Shown one piece after another: positions 46,614-56,783 of a stretch of DNA of 64,000 nt. The notes beneath the pieces are model-generated. The model searched no databases and had not been told where the DNA came from. It saw nothing but the letters and a program-made list of their open reading frames with translations. The position numbers and the translations under genes were made by a program. Origin of the DNA: Multifurca ochricompacta (Eukaryota; Basidiomycota; Agaricomycetes; Russulales; Russulaceae); contig WTXG01000038.1 in the NCBI GenBank assembly GCA_022496185.1, positions 62,001 to 126,000 on the forward strand, given 5' to 3'. Position 1 is the stretch's first letter. Each line of letters begins with the position of its first letter.

Positions 46614-47109
46614 TGTTGACATGGTATGTGTCTTGAGGTGCTTCAGGCATCTAGGTTAGGGTCTAAGCTGCGCAAGATTAGATTAGATAAAGATTCGGAC
46701 TTTCAGACTTTTTACCATATCATTATTACTTTCTTTCTCGCGATGCGCAGCAGCTGACTGATGTACCTTAGTAATCCTGTATAGCATGTGATATCTCACT
46801 GGCCAATGGCCTTTGTCCCTCAGTAGTATATTCTAGCGCATTCCATTGCGCACAGACCATCCCTTGAGTAGTATATAAGGGTGTCTGTTTCGTCTCTTAC
46901 ACTTCAGAGTTTTCTTCACCTCTGAAGTGTAAGTCCCAGTCCTTTACTTACTATCTTACCTTTGACTAACCATCTCATGTAGATAACTTGTCCTCTAGGT
47001 GTGTAGTATAGTAATAAAGAGTTTTATTCACCTCTGAAGTATAACTTGTCTCTCTAGCCTTACACACTAACTACAGTCAGTATCACTGCGCACACATGCC
47101 TGTTCTTCA
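46614..47109 (+). mobile_element. Solo copia LTR with diagnostic R1 differences
   Basis: 496 bp, TGTTGACATGG...TGTTCTTCA, with 5-bp duplication CATAA (46609-46613 and 47110-47114). R1a 46906-46928, intron 1 46929-46982, R1b 46983-46998, joined copy 47018-47057. Here R1a and the joined copy differ at one base (TTTTC against TTTTA), and R1b differs by one inserted base and a shift. RNA from this LTR could therefore tell splicing from direct initiation. Confidence 0.92.
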
Positions 47110-47720
47110 CATAAAACAGGAATTTTTGAGGGATCTTAAGAAGCCATAAATGAACACATTGTGTCCAAGTGCATATCTCCTAGACCAGGATGTTCCGGGC
47201 TGGATGTCTGAAATGCATGATGCAAGTAAAGAACTTGCACGCATTTCATTTTATGGGTAACCCAGGTATCAAAACAATTATCCAGGTGTTACCCCTGTCA
47301 ATTTCTATGTGTTCATCAAATTATTTTGCATTCTGTGTGGTTATCTGACAGGCTTTTCATCAATGTTCTATAACATCCTATCTAATCATTGCTGTATACT
47401 GGATTTTAGTTGTGCTTGTATAAAATTGAAAGCAGAATAATAAGATAAAAATGGAATAATAAATTATCTTAATCTTCTAAACATAAAATAAGAGTCATTG
47501 AGGGATCTTAAGCAGCCACAAATGAACGTGTTGTGTATCTTCTTGGTCTGGGAAGGCCCAGGCTGGTCATCCGAAATGCGCAATGCAAGTAAAAAACTTG
47601 CATGCATTTTCATGGGTGACCCACAGGTAACCTGTGGGTTACCCGTACCCATCACTATGGGTATGTGTACGGGTACGGGTACCAACAAGGATACCCCAGG
47701 GTTACCCCTGCCAATCACTA

Positions 47721-47959
47721 ATCAGACCCAAGAAGTGCTTGCCACCACCTGAGAACACCTTTCTTCTCATCAACTGGAAGATTAAATGGGTACTGGTGCC
47801 ATGCATAAGCTTTAAATTCGCCAAGAAACTGTGCCTTGAAAGCCCCAGCACGGTTCCTCCATTGGATGAATGCATCTTTTCCCCCATACTTGATTTCCTT
47901 CTCAGCAAGATCAACAAGGAACTGAGCAACAATTTTAAAAGTGTTGATGTGGCAGATTC
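47721..47959 (-). pseudogene. hAT transposase fragment
   Basis: The minus strand reads NRAGAFKAQFLGEFKAYAWHQ and PFNLPVDEKKGVLRWWQALL, which fits the hAT core before the C-terminal dimerisation motif (WW at a fixed place). It is truncated upstream by the Copia-3 LTR at 47960 and downstream by hAT copy D. It continues at 42994. Confidence 0.55.
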
Positions 47960-48360
47960 TGTCAAACAATCATGCTGCTGGTTATACTGACTGTGGTTAG
48001 TAGCATGTTAGGCTAGAAAAGACAAGTAACTTCAGAGGTTAGAAGAACTCTGAAGTGAAAGAGACGAAACAGACACCCTTATATACCCATAGGGGCCAGG
48101 GGAAATGGTCTGTGCACACTGGGAATAAGTCCACAAGTGCCAGACAATAAACAGAGAGGGATAAAGGCCATTGGCCAAAGAGATATCATGTGCTTACTGC
48201 GCATTACTAAGGGCATCACTAATCAGCTGAGTAAGGTGAGAAAGAAATGTAATAAAGATATTGTAAAAAGTCCGAAACTCCGGAACCTAATCTAATCTTA
48301 TCTACAGCTAAAGCAATCCTTAGATGCCTGAAGCATCTCCAGACATGTCCTGTGTCAACA
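47960..48360 (-). mobile_element. 3' LTR of Copia-3, collapsed leader form
   Basis: 401 bp, 112 shorter than its partner. It lacks exactly one R1a, intron 1, R1b and X. In sense orientation U3 is followed directly by R1a-R1b (TACTTGTCTTTTCTAG) and U5. This is the structure expected if both leader introns were removed. Deletion between the two R1a copies would give the same result. Confidence 0.9.
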
Positions 48361-48619
48361 TCCCTCCATGGTGAAGGCATCGATCATTGATGGAAATGAA
48401 TTGAATGAGCAGACTGTTGTTCACAATTGAATGAACATATCACCAGCCAGAGATCCAACTTCTCTAACTCTCAAGTGCAGTTTGTGAGCTTTGCGTGCGA
48501 GTTGTAGATTCGCTTATGCAGACTCACACCACTTGCATCACTCTCGAGGTCGAGAACATGCTCATGTTGCATGGTGGGAGAGTGAAACTGGTGTACAAGG
48601 TCTCCAGATTCCAGCTCCT

Positions 48620-50685
48620 TCATTCCAGCACTAGTCCAAATCCAGTTACCATGAGATCAAAAGATGATCTAGGCAGAGACTTTGTAAGGCCATCTGCTAG
48701 CATCTCTCCAGTGGGAGTTCGCACCAGGTCAATTTGGTGTGATTCTACATACTCCCTAATGGCATGGTACTTTATTGGTATGTGCTTTGATTGCCTTCCT
48801 GTGACAGGGTTTAATGCAAGATCTACTGCACCCTTATTGTCACAATGCAGTTGTATGGGTGAATTAACTTCATATCCCAATTCCTGCATAAATGTCCTAT
48901 ACCATGCTGCCTGATTTGAAGCCTCAGCAAGGCTCATATACTCGGCTTCAGTGGTGGACTGTGCTACTGTCTTCTGCTTCCTGGAGCACCAACTAATAGC
49001 TCCATTAGCAAGGAAAAAGACATAGCCTGAGGTGGAGTGGCGGTCCTCTTGATCTCCCCATGAGGAATCCACAAAGCCATGAAGGCCTACTTCACCTTTC
49101 CCTCCAGAATAGTGCAACTTGTAGTCTTTTGTAGCATTTAAATAGGCTAAGACATACTTTGCTAGTTGCATGTGCTGCTGAGAAGGGTTGGAAGCAAATT
49201 GGCTAAGGCATGCAACAGCAAAACTAATGTCAGGTCTGCTTCCAGTCTGCACCCAAAGCAGAGACCCCATTAACTGCTGATACCTCTTAATATCAGAGGT
49301 AGATGCTTGGTCTTCAAACTTGACCAAATGAACATCCATGCCAGAGGGTAGAGGAGTATATACTGGGTTGGAATCCCCCATTCCAAACCTCTCAACTATT
49401 GAGGATACATAGGCTGTCTGGTCGATATCCAGTGTCTTGTTAGGACAATCCCTGGTGATGTTAACTCCAAGGTAGGACTGGATTTTGCCAAGATCAGTCA
49501 TCTCATATTGGCTAGATAGAGAGTCCTTCAGCCATTGAATCTTCTTAGTGGAGGACCCAAGTATAGTGATGTCATCAACATATAAAATGATGAAAAGTGA
49601 ACCATCCCCCTCTTGGTGATGATACACATATACTCCTGCATCAGAGTACATCCAAGTAAAGCTCAGTTCATTGAGAACTGCATGGAATTGCAAGTTCCAT
49701 GCTCAGGAAGCTTGTTTGAGGCCATACAGAGCCTTCTGTAGCCTACAAACTTTGGACTCTTGTCCAGCAATGATGAAACCAACTGGTTGCTCCATGTAGA
49801 TCTCCTCATCCAGATCGCCATGTAAGAATGCCGATTTGACATCCATCTGATGGATTTCCCAATCCTCAAGTGTGGCCAATGCTAATAATAGTCTAAGAGA
49901 CTCAAATCTGGTGACTGGGGAGAAGGTTTCATTGAAGTCCACCCCTTCTATTTGGGTGAACCCTTTTGCTACTAGCCTAGCACGAAAGCATCCATCTGCT
50001 TTCAATTTGAAAACCCACTTGGACTTTACAGCCTTTCTACCTTCAGGAAGGTCTTCAAGGCGCCACACTTTAAGTTTTTCTAAGGCATCAATTTCATATT
50101 GACATGCCTCAAGCCAATCACTGGCATTTTCAGACTCCATTGCTTCTTTAAAAGTGAGAAAATCCCTATAAGGTGATCCTGCAGCATTGAGTAGATCCAT
50201 CTGACCAAGTCTGGAAGAACCCTGCACAAACTCTGCATTATCCTTGTTGTAGAAGCAAGGATTCAGATGATGATTCCGATTGGGACGTGCAGTATCCAAG
50301 TCTAAATCATCTTGGATTGCCCTATCTTGTTGTTCAGAGCGTGGACTTGTCCTCTGAAAATTAGGTTGAGGAAGTCTGCCTGCAATTCTTTCTGATTTTC
50401 TGATTGCACGGGTTCTTTTGGGAGGGGAGGATGGTTCCATGACTTGTGATGGAGGGGTCTGATATATAGTCTGAGGGTGTGTGGTGTCTACATTACGTGT
50501 GGGTGTGGTAGGCTGTGGTGGTAATTGAGGAGGTACAATGTCCTCCTGTTCCTCTTCTAGGTCTTCCTCATCTTGAGGAGCCTCAGGAACATGTGTAGCA
50601 GTTGCTGGTGGTGGCTGGACATTGCCACCAGGTATTTTAAATGAGCCACCTTCACTAGGTTTCTCTATTGGCTTATCTGCTCTGC
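48620..50685 (-). pseudogene. Copia-3 pol fragment (linker, reverse transcriptase, RNase H)
   Basis: 50685-50441 encodes the Pro-rich linker before reverse transcriptase. Frame 50440-49703 starts MEPSSPPKRTR and has FNETFSPVTRFES and KSAFLHGDLDEEIYMEQPVG. A one-base change near 49700 separates it from 49693-48620, which carries LYVDDITILG, FVDSSWGDQEDRHSTSGYV and the C-terminus GFGLVLE. It would be nearly full length for RT-RNase H but for that frame change. It is a different copia lineage from Copia-1 and Copia-2, with clear protein-level similarity. Confidence 0.9.
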
Positions 50686-51189
50686 TGTTACGAACCCCGC
50701 TGCGTCATCTCATTTCCTTTTTCCTTCCACGTGACTCATTGTTTGGCCCTGCTTGCCCCTTGTTGATCATGTTGTGCCTTCTGTTGTACCTATTTGTTCC
50801 TTATCTGTGACTCATGCTGTGCTTATCTATGACTCATACTTCACCTCAGACTTCTTACATATTTTCCCACCAGAATCGCAACTATACCGGATTCGTCTAC
50901 ATATATTCTCACCTGGCCCACCCTGACTCTGTTCCCTTCTCAGTTATATTGCGACTTCGTTGATGCACCCTGTATGTACTCTGATTCGGACTCTGACTTC
51001 TATTACGTATATAAGGCCCGTCTAGATAGCCTGTATACCTTAGACTTGACTTCTTAATCAACTTGGTGCATTACCTTCTGGGTGATCTCTAAGACCCAAC
51101 TTCCAAATTGTCTCAGTGCTTCTGGCACTTCTCCGCTCACTGGTACTAAGGGATTAGCTCCTTGGTATTGACTTCTCACCCGACCTCTG
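50686..51189 (+). mobile_element. Partial gypsy-type LTR in Copia-3
   Basis: Starts TGTTACGAACCCCGC and matches the complete LTR 60801-61380, but stops at ACCTCTG, about 85 bp short of its end, where the copia LTR 51190 begins. It has more CpG than its relative (GAACCCCGCTGCG here, GAACCCCACTGCA there). Confidence 0.85.
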
Positions 51190-51690
51190 TGTAGAACAGG
51201 CATGAGGCGCAGCATACTGACTGTAGATGGTTAGCGGGTTAGGCTAGAAAGACAAGTTACTTCAGAGGTAGAAGAAACTCTATTATACTATACTACACAC
51301 CTAGAAAGACAAGTTCTATATACAGAGTTAGTCTAAGGTAGTGATGATAGTAGAGAGGACGACTTACACTTCAGAGGTAGAAGAAACTCTGAAGTGTAAG
51401 AGACAAAACAGACACCCTTATATACTTATCCAAGGGATGGTCTGTGCACTGGGAATAAGTCCACAAGTGCCGGACAAAGTCCAAACAAACAAATAGAGGG
51501 AGAAAGGCCATTGGCCACTACAGGAATCACATGTTACATGGTGTATCAGTCAGCTACTGCGGAATGTGAGAAAGAAAGTAATAATGATAGTGTCAATAGT
51601 CCGAGACTCCGGTATCTAATCTAATCTACAAAGTAGCTAATCTAATCACCTGATGCCTGAAGCATCACCGAACATCTCCTGTGTTCAACA
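51190..51690 (-). mobile_element. Copia LTR inside Copia-3 gag (split-leader)
   Basis: 501 bp, close to the Copia-1 LTRs. Split leader in sense: R1a 51368-51390, intron 1 51316-51367, R1b 51301-51315, joined copy 51244-51281. It abuts the gag codon run MATYNLW on its right and a truncated gypsy LTR on its left. No target duplication is seen, so a deletion ends at this LTR. Confidence 0.88.
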
Positions 51691-52078
51691 CAAGCCACAA
51701 ATTATATGTGGCCATGCTACCTACAGAGCCATAAAGCTGCTCCAACTTATTATACTTCTCACTAAGAGAAGGATAATTGGCATCAGAAGCTACTTGGGAG
51801 TAGACTTCCTGGGTGACATTGAGGAAAAGGAGCCCAATCAACATTTCCTCTTCTCCCATCCATTCCCTAAGGATGGGATCAATTACCTCCTTCTGCATTT
51901 TCTCCTTCTCCTCCTTGTCCTCTGGGAGGAGGGGCATATCAGGGTAGGGCGTAATTATGTGCCTCCTGAGCCCATTCATCCTCAAAAGGGCGTTGAAGTT
52001 GGCAGACCAAACCTGCCAGTTGGAGCCATCAAGGTGCTCCATCTTGGAGGAGGGAGGGAAGACAATTGAAGACAGCAT
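51691..52078 (-). pseudogene. Copia-3 Gag N-terminal fragment
   Basis: MLSSIVFPPSSKMEHLDGSN begins at 52078. LDGSNWQVWSANFNALLRMN and GSVGSMATYNLW match Gag of Copia-1 and Copia-2. It is cut at 51690 by the copia LTR, and the CCHC knuckle and protease are gone. Confidence 0.85.
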
Positions 52079-53020
52079 TTTGAGATGTTTTAAAAAAGTG
52101 TTCCTGGTTCCAAGGAGCAGTTAGAACCAGTGCCCAGGTCTTGCTTAAGAGTGCCACCCCACACTGTGGTGCTATGCTTCAGAACCTAAGAAGGTCCTGC
52201 CTCTGTTGTGTGACTTTCTAGGTATAGTAAAGCTGTCTAGCACAATCCTGCAACTAGACATAAGCTCTGGTAGACTAGCCAGAGTGTCTAGTGTAATCAG
52301 GACTGGGAGTCATGTCATGGAGGAGCCAACCGCAAGTTCCACTAGAGACAAAGGGTGTAGAGCCCTTCCTCTAGTGCTGGTGGTGGAGTCCATGATTAAG
52401 CCCTAGATGATTGGGGCCATGACTAAGTAGATGTCTAGTCTGTCTCTGGTAGGGTGTGGTTACCCTACAAAGGCAACAAATACTTATGCCCAGAGATGAA
52501 GACTATATCTACTATGTATAGACTATAGTAGTGCAGCCTACTTGTATCGAGCCCAAGCGTCATGGGAGTGACTACCCATGCCTTGTTCTAGACCCTAAAC
52601 TCTGCATGTGGGTCGCTAAACCCAGCTTACAGACAGAGCCAAGCATTGGCTGGACTTAAAGCCACAAGCTTCTGGCTATAGGCCTACTAAAGCTATCTAT
52701 GGGTCAAAGACCCAGCTACAACTAAGAATTTACTAATACCTAGTGCACACTCAAGGAGCTTAAGATGTTTCACCCACTTAGGGTCCCTCATCATCTTTTG
52801 CAAGAACCCCAAAGGGCTAGCCAAACAGTTCAGGATGAGCAGTAAACTGCATCATCCTGTGGGGTGTTAAGGTGCACAGATGGTAAATAAGAAAGCTCAC
52901 TGGAAAAAGCTGGTGGGAAAGACTTTGAAGCTTTTTGTGAGCTTGATGTGTGAAAAGTGAGTTGGGCTGTAAATGAACAAAGGAAATTACAGATCAGTAT
53001 GAGCAGCAGGGCCCATAACC
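52079..53020 (-). other. Copia-3 5' leader and primer site
   Basis: The non-coding leader is similar in order to those at 30188-31014 (for example GGAGCCAACCGCAAGTTCC). At its right end, CAGGGCCCATAACC (53007-53020) is the half initiator tRNA-Met primer site, directly next to the LTR. Confidence 0.8.
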
Positions 53021-53533
53021 TGTCAAACAATCATGCTGCTGGTTATACTGACTGTGGTTAGTAGCATGTTAGGCTAGAAAAGACAAGTAACTTCAGAGGT
53101 TAGAAGAACTCTAATATTACTACACTACTGACCTAGAAAAGACAAGTACTATAAGAAGCATTAGTCTAAAGGAAGTAGAGAGTAAACTAAAGGGAACTTA
53201 CACTTCAGAGGTTAGAAGAACTCTGAAGTGAAAGAGACGAAACAGACACCCTTATATACCCATAGGGGCCAGGGGAAATGGTCTGTGTGCACTGGGAATA
53301 AGTCCACAAGTGCTGGACAATAAACAGAGAGGGATAAAGGCCATTGGCCAAAGAGATATCACATGCTTACTGTGCATTACTAAGGACATCACTAATCAGC
53401 TGAGTAAGGTGAGAAAGAAATGTAATAAAGATATTGTAAAAAGTCCGAAACTCCGGAACCTAATCTAATCTTATCTACAGCTAAAGTGATCCTTAGATGC
53501 CTGAAGCATCTCCAGACACATCCTGTGTCAACA
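53021..53533 (-). mobile_element. 5' LTR of Copia-3 (split-leader)
   Basis: 513 bp, TGTCAAACAATC...GTGTCAACA. In sense: R1a 53202-53224, intron 1 53149-53201, R1b 53133-53148, joined copy 53074-53112. Both R1b copies read TACTTGTCTTTTCTAG. Its outer edge abuts gypsy integrase sequence. Confidence 0.92.
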
Positions 53534-54607
53534 TGGGGAACAATCACCATGGACTTTATCACAGACCTACCCCTATCCCACTCCTATGACTCTCTATTTG
53601 TGGTGGTGGACTGATTCAGCAAAGCCACCATCATTGTTCCCTGTACCAAAGACATCACTGCTCCAGAAACCTCCAAGCTATTCCTTGAACATGTATGGAG
53701 GCACACTGGCCTCCCAGACCAAGTCATCTCTGATCGAGGTCCCCAATTTGCATCCAAAGTCATGAAAGAAATGTGGAGCAAATTAGGAGTACAATCATCC
53801 TTGAGCACTGCCTATCACCCCCAGACTGATGGAGAGACTGAACAAGTCAACCAAGAACTGGAACAATATCTCCGTGTCTTCTGCAACTTCCAACAAGATG
53901 ACTGGGCAGAGCTGATCCCCTTTATGGAGTTTGCCCACAATGCTAGAACCCATAGTGCCACCAAAAGATCCCCCTTCAAAATCTGGTATGGCTTCCAACC
54001 AGAGTTTATTCCCCCACTCCATTTTGTGACCCCTATTCTATCAGTTGAAGAAAGACTCCACACCCTAGAAACTATCCACAGTGAAGTGGCTGCTGCCCTT
54101 CAGGTTGCTGCAGAACTCATGAAGCAGTCAAGACCAGATGGACCCCTTCATGCTTTCAAGACAGGAGAACTGGTTTGGCTGGAAGGAACAAACATACACA
54201 CCACTCACCCCAAGGCCAAACTCAGCCCCCAACATCATGGCCCTTTCAAGGTCGTACACTCTGGCCCTGTTAACTGCAAACTTGAACTCCCTAAGTCATG
54301 GCGCATCCACCCAGTCTTTCACAATTCTCTTCTGTCCCAGTACAAAGAAACCCCAGCCCATGGACCCAACTTCACCTGACCACCACCTGAACTTGTGAAT
54401 GGGGAAGAAGACCATTATGAGATAGAGACCATCTTGCAGTCTGCCCACACCCCTAACAGAAAAGGCATCCATTACCTTGTTAAATGGAAGGGTTACCCTG
54501 CCTCCGAAAACTCTTGGGTCCCCTTCACTGACATGAAGAATGCCATGACCCTGCTTCAAAACTTCCATCATTGCCATCCCACCTTGCCTAGACCCCCAAC
54601 CCTCTGA
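53534..54607 (+). pseudogene. Gypsy-2 pol fragment: integrase and chromodomain
   Basis: It starts inside the integrase core (TITMDFITDLPLS), with a stop at VVVD*FSKA where the family has Arg (CGA to TGA). VISDRGPQFASK and YHPQTDGETEQVNQELEQY give the second Asp and the Glu. It is open from 53762. After a stop near 54379, a chromodomain follows (YEIETILQSAHTP...YLVKWKGYPASENSWVPF). Upstream pol is lost at the junction with Copia-3. It is a chromovirus-type Ty3/gypsy element. Confidence 0.88.
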
Positions 54608-54647
54608 CAACCTGCTGTGGCACAGCAAGACCCTAAAGAGGGGATAG

Positions 54648-55216
54648 TGTCATGAACTGACACCCTAGAGACCTCCTGACCCCCTATAAATCTCTGGGCG
54701 CTCCCAGAGACCCTGCAGAACCCTCAGAAGCGAAGATAACCCTAGATTAAGACCAGAAAGGGGCTGGTCCAGACCAGGGCCGGACTCCTGCCAAATTGGA
54801 GACCTGTGGGAAGAGTACTAACAAAACCCCACACTGCCCAAACAGTAGCCTACAAACTGCAGACTGCGGATTCCTAACCCCAAAGAGTGGGGCTATTCTC
54901 ATTGGTGGATCAATGGGGAGTTAAAGCAAAGTTAACCTCCCCTAAAGTAGTGCACAGACCAAAGTCCCGGTTGTAGTTATGTATATAAACCCTTTGGGAA
55001 TAGAATGGACAGCTCTAGACTGTCCACTTGTGATCCAGTACCTGGTTACCTAGGAGATTAGCCCCACATTGTGGAAGGCTTCTCATCCCTTGCCCTTGAG
55101 CTGTTTGCTTTGTCTCCCTGCACTTTCCCCCTCACTCTCACCCTTTTCCCCACTTCTAAAAATCATCCCTCTTGCATACAACCCACTGTCCAGGCAGTCG
55201 ACAGTGAGTTGTAACA
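54648..55216 (+). mobile_element. 3' LTR of Gypsy-2
   Basis: 569 bp, TGTCATGAACTGACACC...GAGTTGTAACA, preceded by the purine tract AAAGAGGGGATAG. It contains GTATATAAACCC near 54980 as a likely TATA box. The other LTR of this element is not in the window. Confidence 0.8.
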
Positions 55217-56031
55217 CTGGGTATAAGGAAATGAATAGGTAAGTGGCCTGGAACACACACAATCTGAATACCAACCATTAATATGCTAAGTAAAATTGCT
55301 TGTACCATGGATTAATCATGCTTGTACTGGTGTCAGAGTCTGTCTGAAACTAAAGTCAGGCAAATGTTAGAAATTTAATTGACAGTATAGTAATGGAAGA
55401 GTGAGAGCAAATGGGTCCCACCAAAAGTGGCGATGACCAGAGGATTTGTGTCCAATGCCTGAGCCATCAGAAGGAAACAGGCATCATGATGGCACAGGAA
55501 TATATTTTAGATACTACAATACTACAATCTATCTCACCTTGTTAACTTAGATGCTTGCAATAACACAATAGCAACTGCTTTATCTATAGCAGATTTGGTG
55601 GCTTTATATACAATTTAGATGTACTATATCAGCTACCAAATTAAAGTAAATGAATGTGTGCATTATCTTGCTTGTTAATGAAAGTGATTTCATCACATGA
55701 TCGATCTGAGATGTATATACTCAGTATCTTAATTACTGTGAGACATGTTTTTATCTCATCAATTGTTTTATCTAAATGCGATCACAATTAAGTCAGACTA
55801 CTTCTGTACCAGTATTCTGGTTCAACAGTTTGCAAAAATCCGGATAGAAAGTGTGACTCAGCCACCAAAAGCCATGGCCTAAGCTGTGGCTTCAGGCTTT
55901 CCAAACCTGAAGCCTGAGCTGTGGGCCACTGGAAGCCATTTTCATGGCCTATGTCAGCCTGGCTTTTTCTGGCTCAGAAATGGCCGGCTTATGGCTTTGA
56001 GCCGAGCCATGCACAACACTAGTGATGACAG
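55217..56031. repeat. Old repeat fragments between two gypsy elements
   Basis: 55217-55560 has nothing I recognise. About 55600-55830 is one arm of the foldback seen at 21862-22007. About 55850-56021 matches the right end of element E (AGCCTGAGCTGTGGGCCACTGG, ending GCACAACACTA). No gene is seen. Confidence 0.6.
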
Positions 56032-56732
56032 TGTCACAGCCAGGTACTTGCTGTGTCAGGTCACGTTTTCAAGACTCAAAGCCCTCAAGATGCGGGGTGC
56101 ATCCAAGATTCAAGGTCTAATACAGAAGACCTATTCCAGGTTCAAGTTTCAAGTGCCCATGATGTTGTAGAGTGGGTGCATGCAGGAAACAAGGTCGAGG
56201 GTAGTGGCAATCAGCCCTACTAGAGCTACTGGGGAGAAGGCTCCTCAAGCTGCAACTTGGGGAGTTCAAGCAAGTTTCTGTGAAGTTGAATATACCTGTA
56301 TTAGATACAAGAGAACAGACTTAAGGTCTGTCTCAGTAACCTAGCAGCTTAAATACATCTTGAGTGAGGTACAATCAGTGAATATAAGCTAACAAGAAGG
56401 CTGTTGTTATGTTCAAAGCTCAGTTCACTGGTCCAAAGTCCAATAGTTCGGGAAGCAAGGCAGTTACTCAGTGCACAGCTCAAGTAAAGAGGAGAGAGGG
56501 TGATATTCTGGGTCACAGAGCTATGTAGATCACAAAAGCTCAAGACTAAGGAATATAGCTTGAGCATATGGCAACTTAAATAGGAGTGGAAGAGGATGAT
56601 GTTATTATGTTAAGGGTGCTGCTAAGGTTTGAGGCTAGTAAGAGTAAAGGAGGAGAAAAAGTCATATGTTGCAGTATCGTACATTTCTGTCTGTATAGCA
56701 TGGGGAAAGGTATCATATTAGGTATTGTAACA
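56032..56732 (-). mobile_element. 3' LTR of Gypsy-1
   Basis: 701 bp, TGTCACAGCCAGG...ATTGTAACA. In sense it follows GTGAGAGGTAA as polypurine tract. It shares the hairpin GAGAACAGAC...GTCTGT (56311-56331) and TATA-like ATTTAAGC with the solo LTRs 3144-3724 and 5612-6197, so those are relics of this family. Confidence 0.82.
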
Positions 56733-56783
56733 TTACCTCTCACTAAGGTTCGAAGTCCCTTGATGAACTCTAGGTGTTCTTAG

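Larger units (their letters stand above)
42995..47720 (-). mobile_element. Non-autonomous hAT element, copy D (reverse), split by copy C
   Basis: The left end TAGTGATTGTCAAGGG starts at 42995 and the right end TGCCAATCACTA stops at 47720. Copy C (43089-45875) splits it after 94 bp. The solo LTR 46614-47109 is in its right part. It interrupts the hAT transposase remnant. The 8-bp flanks (CAAACAGA on the left, ATCAGACC on the right) do not match cleanly, so its own duplication is unproven. Confidence 0.8.
47960..53533 (-). mobile_element. Copia-3, mosaic Ty1/copia element (reverse)
   Basis: Reverse-oriented element: 5' LTR 53021-53533, primer site at 53007-53020, leader, Gag start 52078-51691, two foreign LTRs (51190-51690 and 50686-51189), late pol 50685-48620, tail, and 3' LTR 47960-48360. 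The middle of gag, the protease and the integrase are missing between the foreign LTRs. The outer flanks (GATTC and TGGGG) do not match and come from unrelated sequences (hAT and gypsy). The element has therefore been rearranged since insertion or assembled from two insertions. Confidence 0.85.

Noticed and set aside
42987..47728. 8-bp target duplication for hAT copy D
   Set aside because: CAAACAGA and ATCAGACC share only a shifted CAGA. Mutation or a different boundary is possible but unproven.
47960..53533. Target duplication for Copia-3
   Set aside because: The outer flanks GATTC and TGGGG differ and belong to unrelated sequences, so none can be claimed.
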